A stretch of 64,000 bases of DNA, taken from positions 186,001-250,000 of the forward strand of contig MU008171.1 of NCBI GenBank assembly GCA_010909165.1. The letters run 5' to 3'. Under the pieces are notes generated by a model that saw nothing but the letters and a program-made list of their open reading frames with translations, was not told the origin of the DNA and made no database searches. The stretch comes from Anthoceros angustus. Lineage: Eukaryota > Streptophyta > Anthocerotopsida > Anthocerotales > Anthocerotaceae. How positions within the stretch are numbered: position 1 is the stretch's first letter; each line of letters opens with the position of its first letter. Shown one piece after another: positions 47,301 to 59,100 of this stretch. Both the position numbers and the translations under genes were made by a program.

Positions 47301-48857
47301 GATTCCGACTTCGCTTATTACCACGCAGAGCCCTCAAGGCTTTGAGGTCCCGCGCCACCCCAGGTGGAGGTGGACTTCGGAAGGCGGAAGGGAAGCAAGG
47401 GAGGAAGGACGTGACACGCAGCCCACGGGGACCCTAGGAGCTGCTTGACGACGACCAGCAGCTGCGAGGGAGAGCAGCTGGAGGAGCCGGGCGGAGAAAG
47501 GGTCACTACATCGGAGGTAAGCACTGCACCTCGCCAAGGAAGGGAGGAGGATCCTGGGAGGCCATGGAAGGCGAACCGGCATTCGGAACCAAGGAGGGCT
47601 CGGATGAGCCCGTGATCAGCCCTGGAGGAGGCGTAACTCAGCTCCTGACTTTGTCCGGACTCGAGGAAAGGCCGGCCCCAAGTCCGCCTCAAGGAAGTCC
47701 GACTTAGAGATCCAGACTTAGTGACGAGACCGACCCCGAGGTCCTGACCTGGGAAGGGTTGGGTCCAAGACCGACCCAGAGGCAAGTCCGACCCCGAGGT
47801 CCGAATCCCAAGGAGGCTTGACATGGGGACCGACCCTGGGAGGAAGACCTGACCTAGAGGTCCTGGACCGAGTCGAGACGGGTCCCGAGGTCCCGACTGT
47901 GGAGTGGGGAGAGCCACCAATCACCGGCCCCAGATCTAGCCTTGAGGGCTGCGCAGGGGCCCGCCAGAGAGAGAGAGGGGAGGAGGACTTGGTGGTGATG
48001 CCGCCACGGGCGTAGCCCCGGCTGCACTCGGGAGAGGAAGGGGTCCCGCCTCGCGGATCATCCGATGCGCGCAATGCCGTGGCTCTGGCTCGCCGTGCCA
48101 AGAAGGAATCGGGGGCCATCCTCCCCACCACCGTGGAGATAGGGAGGAGGATAGTAGGCGGCCTATTAGGGCACACCGAGCCTTAATAGAGGTGTAATAA
48201 AGGCGCCGACCTTCGCGAGTATAAGAGGGCCGAGGTCGCCCGAATAAATCATCTTCTCTTGGTGTTGATGCTGCGTTTCCTGCGGACCCTTGTCGTCTTC
48301 TTGCTAACGTGAGTCCCGAGTCATCGAAAGGTGCACGATGCCGGAGATCGATCAAGGTCCCGTGACGGACCCTAACGTAGTTGTGTGTGCGGGGAAGAGC
48401 GATCGGGGACCCTTGTTCGCAGCCGCCGGCCACGAACTGACCGAACGGGAGCGGAGGAACTCGGGCGTCTGAGCCGGACGGAGAGACCCGGCAGAGCGAT
48501 GGAGGAGGTCCGGACTGTGCAGCTACTCACGTTTTTCCCCAAGGTTGATGAGGGTAGTGTGAGTGGTGAGAGGAACGGACTAGAGGAACGAGTGACGAGC
48601 GTAAGCGATACGGACGCAAACGGGTCCTTAAACGTTTGGCCACACCGGGCCTGTTCGGTGGACGTTACGAGTAGTTAGGCGCAAAATGACGGATGTGTGT
48701 ATTGAACGTCCATAAAGTGAGGTGAGAATCGATTGTAACGCGGCAAACGGAGCCTATCATTCCCTTGGGAGCTTAATTTTACTACACGGGATTGTGCGCG
48801 CCTACCGGTCGCCGAAAGTCGCGCCACAGTGACCATCCACAAAGCAACGATAGTAGG
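44227..48857 (+). mobile_element. Retroelement-like sequence copy B (about 4.6 kb)
   Basis: This is the near-complete counterpart of copy A without the two nested insertions. It includes the 5' block, the eroded gag-like region, the palindrome array and the promoter-like block (about 48190-48250, TAATAAAGGCGCC, GAGTATAAGAGGG, then AATAAATC as a possible polyadenylation signal). A 29-bp imperfect direct repeat (core CATCCACAAAG) flanks it at 44199-44227 and 48829-48857. No reverse transcriptase, integrase or transposase is visible. Many one- to six-base gaps relative to copy A destroy every long frame. Confidence 0.6.
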
Positions 48858-49654
48858 CGATGCATCCTCCTCTACCTCTGTAGGTCGTTTTCCCTTCCCG
48901 CTTATGACATCGTAGGTGCATCCTCTTCCACCTCCGTCGTTTGTAGGCCGTTTTCTCTTCCTGTATATGACGTCGTAGGTGCAGTCGATGATTTCTGGTA
49001 GGAAACTTTGTTACTCCTTTTTCACCTTGACCCTCATGTCCCCTTGGTTGTCCTTTGCCAGATGGGCTTCTTCCCTCATATTTTCCCCCTCAACAAAAAA
49101 TTTACGATCCGAATATCTAAAAAGAAAAGGGAAGAGAGTGGATGGCTCATGGCATGGGCAATGTCATGGGAGCGGCGGGGCCCCCCAAGCAAGCTCGCCT
49201 GATTTCTAATAAGCCACGCCACGACGAGACGCCGGAATTGACGTCGTCAGCCAGTCCTTGCCGACAAGCGGCGGTAGAGGTGGAGGTGGAGCTGGGGGTT
49301 GACGGCGACGGCTAGGGGAAAGTGGAGATGGCGGTTCGGATGAACAGCAGGACGGGCAAGTGAGGAAGGCGGTAGCGAGGGATTCCGACTCCATGGCGGA
49401 AGCAGGAACAGGTTCAAGAGGAGCAGGAGCAGGTTCAAGAGGAGCAGGAGCAGGGGGAGCAGGAGCAGGTGCAGGAACAGGAAGAGTCGGAGTTGGAGCT
49501 GCAGGAGCTGGAACTGGAGCTGGAACAGGAAGTGTTATTACAGGAACAGGAACAGGAGCACAGCTCATGTGAATCCTGCGCACTGACATGAATTGCCCCG
49601 GCTAAGGAGTTAGCATGCTAGTTACCTCAAGCCTGGGGGAGGCTTCAAGCAGGT
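48858..49654. other. Upstream region of the LOB-domain gene with GGAGCA minisatellite
   Basis: At 49405-49570 the plus strand has imperfect repeats of GGAGCAGGAGCAGGTTCAAG and related GGA-rich words. This is low-complexity DNA in the likely promoter or 5' leader, not a gene. A direct repeat of about 65-70 bp (GTCGTTTTCC...TATGAC, GTAGGTGCA) lies at 48885-48985. Confidence 0.55.
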
Positions 49655-50377
49655 ATGGCATCATCTTCAAGCTCGCCCTGTGCCGCATGCAAGTTCTTGA
49701 GACGGAAGTGCACCACTGAATGTGTTTTTGCTCCTTATTTCCCCCCTGATCAGCCTCACAAATTTGCGAATGTCCACAAAATCTTCGGCGCCAGCAACAT
49801 CACTAAGCTGCTGAATGAGCTGCCGCCGCATCAGCGGGAAGATGCCGTGAACTCGCTCGCCTACGAGGCGGATGCGAGAGTGAAGGATCCTGTGTATGGC
49901 TGTGTGGGAGCTATCTCGGTGTTGCAGAGGCAGGTGGCTCAGCTGCAGACGGAGCTGGCCATGGCGCACTCGGATCTGGCCAGATATGCAGGGGCAGGGC
50001 TGGTGCCGGCCGTGGGGCCCTCGGGGGCGGGGACAGGCCCGTCGCTAGGCATTGGGATGGGGGTAGGGGTGGTAGGCTCTCGGGAACCGCAGCACATGAT
50101 CACCAGAGACCAGCTCATGGAGCTAGCCAGGGAACCTCCCTTCACGCGGGAGCAGCTCATGGAGCTGGCCAGGGCTGGAGGAGCCGGAGCAGCAGCCGCC
50201 GGAGCCGCCATAGCCACTTCCTACGAGCCTGGAGCTGGAGCTGGAGTGGGCCTGGCCTCGCACCGCCAACTCGGTGGCGGCGGCTCCTACCACGCCACCA
50301 GAGCCGGCAGCGACGGGAACAGTGGAGGCAGCGGTGGAGCAGGTACCAGCAGTATGGGCCATCTATCATCCGCGTAG
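49655..50377 (+). CDS. LOB-domain (LBD/AS2-like) class I transcription factor
   Basis: The protein is 240 aa in one uninterrupted exon. Residues 8-110 form a full class I LOB domain. The C-block is CAACKFLRRKCTTEC (CX2CX6CX3C zinc motif). The GAS block follows (FAPYFPPDQPHKFANVHKIF, then GASN), with KLLNELPPHQREDAVNSLAY and DPVYGCVG. Next is the leucine-zipper spacing LX6LX3LX6L (LQRQVAQLQTELAMAHSDL). The C-terminal half is Gly/Ala/Ser-rich low complexity with two RDQLMELAR/REQLMELAR-like repeats near residues 152-172. LBD factors bind DNA in the nucleus and set organ boundaries or lateral organ growth in land plants; the role here cannot be told. The ATG at 49655 directly opens the conserved N-terminus. 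Confidence 0.95.
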   Translation: MASSSSSPCAACKFLRRKCTTECVFAPYFPPDQPHKFANVHKIFGASNITKLLNELPPHQREDAVNSLAYEADARVKDPVYGCVGAISVLQRQVAQLQTELAMAHSDLARYAGAGLVPAVGPSGAGTGPSLGIGMGVGVVGSREPQHMITRDQLMELAREPPFTREQLMELARAGGAGAAAAGAAIATSYEPGAGAGVGLASHRQLGGGGSYHATRAGSDGNSGGSGGAGTSSMGHLSSA

Positions 50378-50978
50378 TGCTCTGCCTGCCTTGCCCCTGC
50401 CGCACCGGCGTCACCAGCAACAGCAGCATCATGTCAATACATAGACCATGTCTCACCATGTTTGGGTTGGGAGTAGAACGATCGAGTATTTAGCTCCATA
50501 TTTTGTTGTCTCTCACTCAAATGTGCATGTGGAATTACCAACAGCTTTGCAGGCGAGCAACTCGTCTTGTCTGAACCAGGCAAGCGAGTTTGATCAAGTT
50601 TCTTGTGTGGGCCGTTTCGCAGGCAGGGAGAGTGTCCGGCCATTCTAAGGAAGAGAAACTCAAGGGGTTTTTCCGAGAGCTCTCTAACATCTCACCTCTT
50701 CTTCCTGCCTCTCCTGTACTTCAGCATGTGTTATCCAGAATTCAGGCCAGGCCAACGTTCACTGCTCTATAGGTACCCATTTTTTACTGTCCAAAATGCC
50801 CGCACCCCGAGTTCTGTCTCCACATTTGTGTACGGAGGGAGATCTTCCTCCACATGGCAAAAAATCGTGAGGGCTCTGCCTTGCACGGCCTCTCACCAGG
50901 GATGGGATGTGCAGCTCTATCGGTTTACCGAGCTGGTTGGTTTTGAAGTTTTGTAACGCACCTTCGGCCTGCCGAATG
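50378..50978. other. Convergent 3' spacer between LBD and histidine kinase genes
   Basis: It should hold the two 3' UTRs. No further gene or repeat is seen. Confidence 0.6.
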
Positions 50979-53900
50979 CTACTCACCACCGCTTCGTTTC
51001 GACAGATTCACCTTGGAAATGACGTCCAGTAACGCTTTTGTTGCCAGAGGCTTCGTCAGGTAGAAATCCATACCGGCATCCATACACTTCCTCTCATCCT
51101 GTGCCATGGCATGTGCAGTTAATGCTATGACCGGGGTGCGCCAACCGACATACTTTTCCTCCTCTCGTATTCGTGTTGTGGCTTCATAGCCATCCACAAT
51201 AGGCATCTGCACCGGCAGCATAACGAACATCACTTCCAAGGCAGACACTCACACACATACCTGCAGATTACAGAGAGTAGGCTGGGAAGAGGACAATCCC
51301 TAGCCCTTCTAGGAATCATTTGGAAGGGAAGGGAAGAAATATGAAAAACTCACCTGACAATCCATGAAAACCATATCATAAGGTCGACCTGACGTTTCTT
51401 CATCTTCCAGGCCACTCGACTGCCCAATTTCCATATCAACTACTTCCTGGAGCGAACCCCCCGGCCTTGGGAGATGGCCTACCACTCTTCGTACAGCCTC
51501 CGCACCATCATCTACGCACTCTACACTGGCACCCATCCTAAGAAGAATAGTTCTCGTTAGTTTCTGGAGAACTGGGTTATCCTCAGCAACGAGGATCAAT
51601 TTTCCAGCTAGAGCATCTGGGGGACCCATCATCTCACTCTCCCGAGCTCTGTTCTTGGACACAAGTGTCTCTGACTCTATAACCTGTGACTGTACCTTGG
51701 TGACCAGTGGTGTTTCAGAGAGGCTACCTTGGGTGTGGCCCTGACCTAAGCCTAAGGGTTTCCCTGGTAGAGCTCGGGAGGATTCTAAGGAGCCAGCATT
51801 CACTGCTGGAAATGTCTGGCTTTCAGGAGTTTCCAATACGGCAGCTTCCCCGCCAGCCACCAGAACCGTCTCGTCCACTACCCTATTCATTACTGTACTA
51901 GCTAATTCAATAACATTAAGTGAGGAAGCTTCGGCTGGGTCCAGTACCTTCCCCCTGTGATCCAGAACTTGAGCACTCCTGGTAGTCATTCCTCCTATGT
52001 CGGTAGGCTTGGGTTCCTGCCTGCTGATCAGGTCCTGCACAAGTTCCCAGATGCTATTCAAACGCGAGCCATGCAATGGCTTGTGCAGGCAAAGAGCACA
52101 GGGGATGACGTTGCCCTCCTTCAACGTCTGCACAATGTGGCTTGGCGTATTGGCTGTGACCAACCATACAACCCTCGACAGAGAGTGCTGCTCATCACGT
52201 GTCAAGCCACCCTGTAAAGCTGCCGCCAAGGTACTCAGGGGCTCTAAGACCATATCTGCGTCTATCACTATCAGAAGCCGAGCTCCTGTCCTGTCTACCG
52301 ATCTTGCCAATGCTGGCCGACCAGCTTCATATTCTGGGTTCTGCTGGGAAAATCCTGGCTCCATGTTGGAGATCCAGTCCCTCCCTCTCCTCCTTGCCTC
52401 CATGTCCTCTGCCCAAGAATCGTAGGACTGGATTCCAGGGGAGGCAATCTCAAACCGTTCCGAGAACCCACTGAAGCATTCGTCATAGAAGATCTCGTGC
52501 CTGATTTTCTCGAGAGAGGGCAGAAAATCCTCCCAGATATTTACGGTCCACACTTGAAGTCCCCTTCTCTCCATCCATCGTTTAACCACTCGTTTCCCTG
52601 CCACCCCCTGCATGGCTAACAGCACGTTCACACCTTCTGCAAGAGGCGGAGTGGAACATGGGTCGTTCAGGATACCTGCTGCCATACGTCTGGCCGAGTT
52701 AAAAGACCACATGGGTATTGCTGCTCGACCACTCGAGCCAAAAGTCTCCTGTACAGATGCCCGATCTCGCACTCGAGTCTCATTCCCTTGGTATCTTTTC
52801 AAGCCTGGCATACCTTCTAGATCTATAGGAGCACTAACTCTGCTGAATACTAGGTTAAAGCGAAAACACGTCCCTGGTTCCCCAGGTTCACCCTTATCGA
52901 CAATGGCGATGTCCCCTCCCATCAAGCGTACCTGAGTGGCATGCAACATTCACACGTCAATTCTTCAAGGTTGTGGAACATGCCAAAAAATGGAAACAAG
53001 AATATAACCTCTGAGCACTTAAATTCCGCAGAATCGTTCCTCAGATCAGTGAAAGAAAGAGACGAGAAAGAGAAGAACACAACGGCTTACCAGTGATCGG
53101 ACAATGCCAAGGCCAAGGCCAGTGCCACCATTGGCTTGTGTAGTTGAGGTGTCGACCTGCACGAAATTATCAAATACCGCTTTCCTTTGATCTCGAGGAA
53201 TGCCTTTCCCAGTGTCATCGACCTCAAACTCGAACTCCAGTTTGCTACTCGCCACATACCGCTCATACATGGCTCTCATCTGCTTGTAGCTCTTCCGCTT
53301 TCCGTGGAGCCATCTCCGGAATGGGTGGACCAGACTGCCTAAAACCCCTTCAATATGCCTGAACGTGTGCACGGCAGACACAGAGCTTGAAGGCTTTGGC
53401 CAAGCGCGCAGCACCACATGTCCCTCATTCGTGAACTTGACTCCATTGCTCAAGAGGTTGGAAAAAAGCTGTTTCACTCTGCCTTCGTCCCCCCGTACTC
53501 TCGACACTCTGTCTATGGAGTCGTCAGGGAGATCCAGAACAACCTCCAGTCCCTTTTTCATACCCACGACGGCAAACATATCCACAACTTCTTCTAGGAC
53601 TTGGACAACATCAAACTCCTTGTCCACCAACTGTAGCTTCCCTGCCTCAATTTTGCTCATATCCAACACTGAATTCAAAATACCTGCAAATGAGCAAGGG
53701 TGGATATATCAGTACCTGGAACCTCCATCTCCTACTACATATTCTTCCGGCTACGAGTTCAGAAGATGGTTGAGGAAGAGGCTCAAACAGGAAGGCAAGG
53801 GCGGCACTGACCAAGAAGGTTCTCAGCACAAGACTTCATCTGCAATAGATTACCCTCCAATTCGGTGGACTCTGCTGCATCGCACAAACATATGTCTATG

Positions 53901-55914
53901 AGACCAATTATGGCTGCCAGAGGAGTCCGAAGATCGTGACTCATGCTTGCAAACACTATACTCTTCTGACTGCTCTTGGTCTCAGCTTCCTTCGTCGCTT
54001 CCAGCTGCTTGATCAATGCAGCTCGAAGACGCATTTCATTGCTTACTCCCTTCGTCAGGAGAATGACAAAAAAGCAGCCCACCAGCCCGGCACAAACAGC
54101 CAGTGCAATAAGGACAGCAAGTGTTGCATTGCTGCGCTTATCAGAGGAACCCCATATGCTCTTGTGAGGGATCACAATGACACATATCTGTGGAAGAAAA
54201 AGGGACTGTGAGCATTACAGCTCATGATGGAATGACAAGCCACAAGTATCACGGCAGGTGAGAGTGACTTTACCAGAGTTAGCTCTGCCAGATTAGAATA
54301 GTCGATCAGATACCGCGTTCCACCAATAACGGCATTCCCTCCTTGAAAGTCTCGACTGGTGAGCATGGTGCAGTTCCCGATTTTGGAGTCCAAATACCGG
54401 GCTGCACCTGCAACAACCGAATTGTTGGAAGCAGATGCCAGAGGCAGCACTGGATCCCCTAGGGCTGTCACTCCTATTACGAGCGGATCGCGGGTCTGAG
54501 CAATCAGCCGGCAGTCCTGGTCCATGAGGAACATGTCCCCACCTTGAAGATCCAGATGGTCAAGCAGGTCTCGGATTTCCCCCATGGAGACCCCCACGGC
54601 AGCCACCCCCACCGCATCAGCATTGGAGCCTTGCCTCACAGGCGACAAGGTTTGAAAAGTGAGATCCCCTTCCTGCTCTAGGACGAAGCTCCAAGAAGAC
54701 GCTCCCTGGCGTGCATAAAGCGAGACATTGAAGCTGCTGGTGCCCCAGAAAGGGAGAGCTGGAACAGCAACTGGATCTCCTGCCGGCAATCCGGTCACAG
54801 AATCCAGAGGCTGACGAAACGCGCGGTACCAGGGCCGAGTGACAGTAATATTCTCCTGCGGGCTCCATGGCGGGGACGTGTGGTTGGGCTGGATATAGGA
54901 AGTGTTGGAGTAGAGCAGGATGGAGCCATTAACGTCGGAGGAGTAGGACACGAACATGCCATTCCTCCCATAGAAGGAAAGCGTGCGCTTTCTAGGAACC
55001 GCTGCATACACGGTGTACAGCGCAGAGCTCACCTGCGAGGGAAGGACGAAGGTGAGGCGCTGCCAGCTACCCTAACAGCAAGGCAGGCCACGGAACCCAG
55101 CAAAGAAGAGCAAAGCTCACCTGGCTGTCGAGGGTGGAGAAGGCGGAATAGTCCGAGGAGAAGTTGAGCAGCCTGGCGACGGAGACGGCGGAGGCGTTGT
55201 TGTCCTGAATTACAGTCTCCGTGGCCTGCCCTGCGTGCGTGAGAAGCTCGTGCCGGAGGGAGGCGGCCACCGCACTCACCGATCGCTGCGCATGCGTGGA
55301 GGTGAAGTACCAGGTGAGGATAGTCATGACGACGAGCAGAATTGCGAGCATCCCCTGCGCAAACAGAAGCACAAGCACAATACGTGAGACATTGCGACTC
55401 CGAGCACAGCATGGCCATTGCGGAACAACCCGAAGACAGAACATTGCCATTGCAATGCAATGCGACACAACCCAGTACCAAACATTGCCCTCGCAATGCA
55501 ATGCGACACGACCCAATACCAAACATTGCCCTCGCAATGCCATGCAACACAGCCCACCACCAACATTGCGCTGCACGGCAGGTGGGCGATTACCATGATG
55601 GCGAGGCGGGTGGTGAGGAGCGGGTCGCACGCAATTCCGTGCAGAAAGCGGTGGCCGGCGGCCGGGAAGCACCATGGCGGGAGGGAGCGGGGGTGGCAGG
55701 CGCAGGCCTGCGCGGCGTGCGGGTGCGGGGGGAGCAGCTGCTCGTCGTCGGTGAAGTGGGCGGGGCTGGAGCCTCCAGGCGGCTGCGCATGCGGCGGAGG
55801 CCACCCCGCCCGCTGCCCATGCCGATGCCGCTGCCGCTGCTGCTGCTGCCGCCTGCTGCACCCCGCCGGCTGCGGAATGGCAGGTGCAAGGGCCAGCACG
55901 AGTACCAGCGCCAT
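50979..55914 (-). CDS. Hybrid histidine kinase, AHK1 (osmosensor) type
   Basis: The membrane sensor kinase passes phosphate from His to Asp and on to phosphotransfer proteins. Exons on the minus strand are 55914-55594, 55354-55121, 55032-54274, 54187-53812, 53683-53091, 52931-51354 and 51206-50979, all GT-AG and in phase, giving 1,362 aa. First transmembrane helix about residues 100-125 (RLAIMGMLAILLVVMTILTW), then an extracellular sensor (LSFYGRNGMFVSY...PWYRAF), second helix about 459-482. H box FASMSHDLRTPLAA has His about 522. N box FSNLLSNGVKFT, G1 DDTGKGIP, F box FDNFVQVD and G2 GGTGLGLGIV follow. The receiver has LVAEDN, phospho-acceptor Asp about 1285 (FMDCQMPIVDG) and Lys about 1339 (LTKPL). 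All catalytic residues are present. The first exon is poorly conserved, so the start is the weakest part. Confidence 0.92.
55435..55590. repeat. ~50-bp tandem repeat in intron 1 of the histidine kinase gene
   Basis: Three to four imperfect units begin AACATTGCC(A/C)T(T/C)GCAATGC and end near CACAACCCA. They occupy most of the 239-bp intron 55593-55355. Confidence 0.8.
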
Positions 55915-57340
55915 GCCTGAGTCCACACCCCTCGCAACTGGCGCAGCCCTTCCATGGACACGGAGCCCGCGCTACATTACATCATCGTCGTCGTCCCTGC
56001 CTCACCTTGGCCTGCTCTGCTGCTGCTGCTGCTGCTGCTGCTGCTTCAGCTTTCCGACTGCCTCGGCTTGCGCGGCTGGGCTGCTGTTTCACTCCTGGCT
56101 GCTGCCTGCCGGGTACTAGCTTCTGGACGCTGGAAGGCCCGGCGGCAGGAGGGGAGGGGAGGGGAGCGGACTAGTGTAGTGCAGAGCCCTCCTCCTTCCA
56201 GTTCCCTTCCAGTTTCCTTCCAGTTTCCCTTCCCGCCAAAAGGCTTGTGCTCTTGGCAAGGCAAGGGAAGGGAAGGGAAAGGAATGCAGTGCCGCCAGGC
56301 TGATGAGGGGCCGGCCCGCAGCGGCAGGGCCCAGGGGCCAACGCATTCCCAATTAATGCAGCCACTGCCAATTGTACGCCGCCCGGCCTCGGCCCACACT
56401 TCCGCCACGCTGGCCCGCCCACTTTCCCTCCTCCGTCAACACCATAACTCCCCCGCCTGGCACCGCATACATACTGTACAAATTTCATACCGCCTTCTCG
56501 TACTCTCGTCCTTTTCATAACATTGCGCAGGGTGCTGCGTTCCTCTCTTGTCATTTCGGACTCAAATGCTGCTTTCCGAGATCATCCTTTGTCGCATGGC
56601 ATGCCACAACGCGAGAGTTTCTTGCCCTTGAACCCTCGTTTTGGTTCTACCGGTAGTGGAGTAAAAGACAACTATGAACATTGGCGATTGGATTTCATAT
56701 AATTAATCTTGGTATGTTTGTATAATCTACAATGTAGTTTCAACAATCGTAGGAGACATCTTCAACCTTAGATGAATTTGTTATATATTTGATTGATTAT
56801 ATTTTTATATAATTTTTATTCAAATTCAGTGATTAATTAAAATACCTCAGATCATGGCAAAGCTTCTAGCTCCCTCATTCGGTATTTAGCGGTAGGGCAG
56901 TGAGTTCTAAACCATTCGAGACCAGGTGGGCAGTGCTCCGTTCTTCCTTTTCATGCTTATTGTAATTGGAAGAGAGTGTGTGGAGCGCAAACGGACCAAG
57001 ATGTCTTCTTTCCGAGGGTCCAAAGCTTCGTCAGCATGTGAGGGACAGCCTGGGAGGGGGAGAGCTTCTAGGACAACTGCTTCCTTTGGAGCTAGAAGAG
57101 CTGCAGGCCCTGGTGTAGTAAAGGACGCTGATCGTCCAAGACGGAGCGGACGCCCTCCTGGAACCACCCATAAAGCGTTGAGGGCTAGGAAGGAGGTTGA
57201 GATAGCAGCGGCCATGTGCAGCGTTTCCCGATCGCGCCCAATTGCTCCATGCTGCTCTATGGAAGATGGCAATGAGAATGACTCTTCTAACCAAATTATT
57301 CTCGATGATGCTCAATGAGGACAAATCTTTCTTGCAGAGT
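55915..57340. other. Upstream region of the histidine kinase gene
   Basis: This holds the likely promoter and 5' UTR of the kinase. A GCT/CTG microsatellite of about ten triplets lies at 56017-56045, and purine-rich GGGAAGGGAA words at about 56150-56285. 56650-56870 is strongly AT-rich. The frame at 56926-57318 shows AT-hook-like RRSGRPPG residues but no clear gene; it may be a retroelement scrap. Confidence 0.4.
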
Positions 57341-59100
57341 CTAGAGGTCCATGAATAGTTTGCTACATATGACTAGAAGCCAAATCAGACTCTTGACACG
57401 GATTGGTACCACCGCACTGACCACGGCAATTATGACAATGTCTCGAATGTCTCTTCTATCAAGCGTTGTCCAAGGACACATACAAACCTCCTTGTTGACT
57501 TGGACTTCGTGAGAAATTAGGTTCGTGAGATTACCGTCTCGGTTACCACATGGGGCATGCAATCGAGAAACGGTGCTCCTCTATTTCAAATTCGGCGGAG
57601 TTAAGTTGCACCCATTTCACCCTAGTTCTATTTTTTACGCTGGTACTATTTTCACCCCATTTCGGAAATTCCTATACCTACTGCGGCTTCCCCGCACAGC
57701 TTATGCAAATTCCTGCATCGGATTCGATTAAGCAGAAAATTCTAGATCTTCCCGGCAATTCGATAAGTTTGATTACAACTCAATTCGGTTGGCTTTCTTC
57801 ACCTTGGATTTCCTTAGCGTAGGTAATATCAACTTGGTAGATGTCTTCACACAGCTTCGACAAGTTCAAGCCATCTTTGGATTTTGCCAATATTTTGTAC
57901 TCCGAAGCGTAAGATTGAGATTTTTCTCCTTCAAGAAGATCTATTTGGTGTCGTCAACGGGAATGAATTTCGCCCAATGACCCCGCCTGCAACCACAGGC
58001 GGAACGATTCACCTTACATTGATAAATAATTTTGGTAGCAAGTCCGAGTGGGACTCGAAAGACTTTAGTCCAGATAGCCCGTCAGCCTAACATATCTAGT
58101 CTAAGGAGGAGTATTGGAATAGATCAAACTAGGATACTTAAGCACATGACTATATGAGAAATACACACCTCTTCGAAGTGACTATATAAACAATATTGTA
58201 CACGATAAACATTACTCTTTCTATCAATTACTTATGGTCATTGTTCTTGTCTGCTCACCTGCCGATTCAATAGTTTTACCCCGACGTACCATCAAAAAAG
58301 CCGTCAAGCGCACTAGAGCTCTTGACGAGGCTGCAATTTTACGTGAAAGAAGGGCTATGCTCGGAAGGTGGTCAAAATTGAAACGCTTTGAACATAAGGA
58401 GTTTACATATATAGTTAATTTGTACAAAAAATGAGAGAAAACCAAGTGATAAATTGTTGGGTATGTATGACCAGAAGCCAAATCAGACTCTTGATAGTCC
58501 AATAACAAGGGTTGTTATAGACGTCTTTAAAAATTATCCAATGATCTCGCCATCTCCCGCCTTAGGATTACCTAGGTTTCACTGTAACCACCACTTGATT
58601 TATCTGAATTTGTTTTACGTGAAAACAATTGTCCAATGATCTTCAACATCACCTACAAATGTAATTCTACACGTATTCTTTTGCTGATAATCGAGGTGAG
58701 AGTTAAGTTCTGTTGCTAATTTCTCCGTGTTCTCTAACATTAATTTGATTTACCATTGAATTTTTCAACTTAATTGAGTAAATAATTTACTCTAATAATT
58801 TTATTTGTCCAAAGTTTTACCTCCATGTACCATTAAAACAATCATTAAGTGCGTATGAGCTCTTGATGATGCTATAATTTCATGTGAAAGAAAAGCTATG
58901 CTCAAAGCTAGTCGAAATTGAAACGTTTTGAATGTGAAGAGTCTACACATACCAACTCGTATAAATAGAGCTGAAAAAATGAGAAAAGAAACAATCTGAT
59001 ACTCTACTTTTGCAAGAACTGCAAAACTTGCTTATCAAGCATACTTGACATGCTGTGTTTTGATCAGAAGTAGAAGATCTTGTGAGCCCCATTACAAGCT
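57341..59100. mobile_element. LTR-retroelement scraps in AT-rich DNA
   Basis: At 57940-57965 the sequence TTTGGTGTCGTCAACGGGAA resembles the primer-binding-site region of plant gypsy elements. GACCAGAAGCCAAATCAGAC-like words recur at 57369 and 58468. A 170-bp block coding KKAVKRTRALDEAA (58260-58434) is repeated in decayed form at about 58808-58985. No polymerase or integrase domain is recognisable. Confidence 0.35.

Noticed and set aside
49360-49572. Gly/Ala/Thr-rich open frame upstream of the LBD gene
   Set aside because: It is the translation of a GGAGCA-type minisatellite with no conserved residues.
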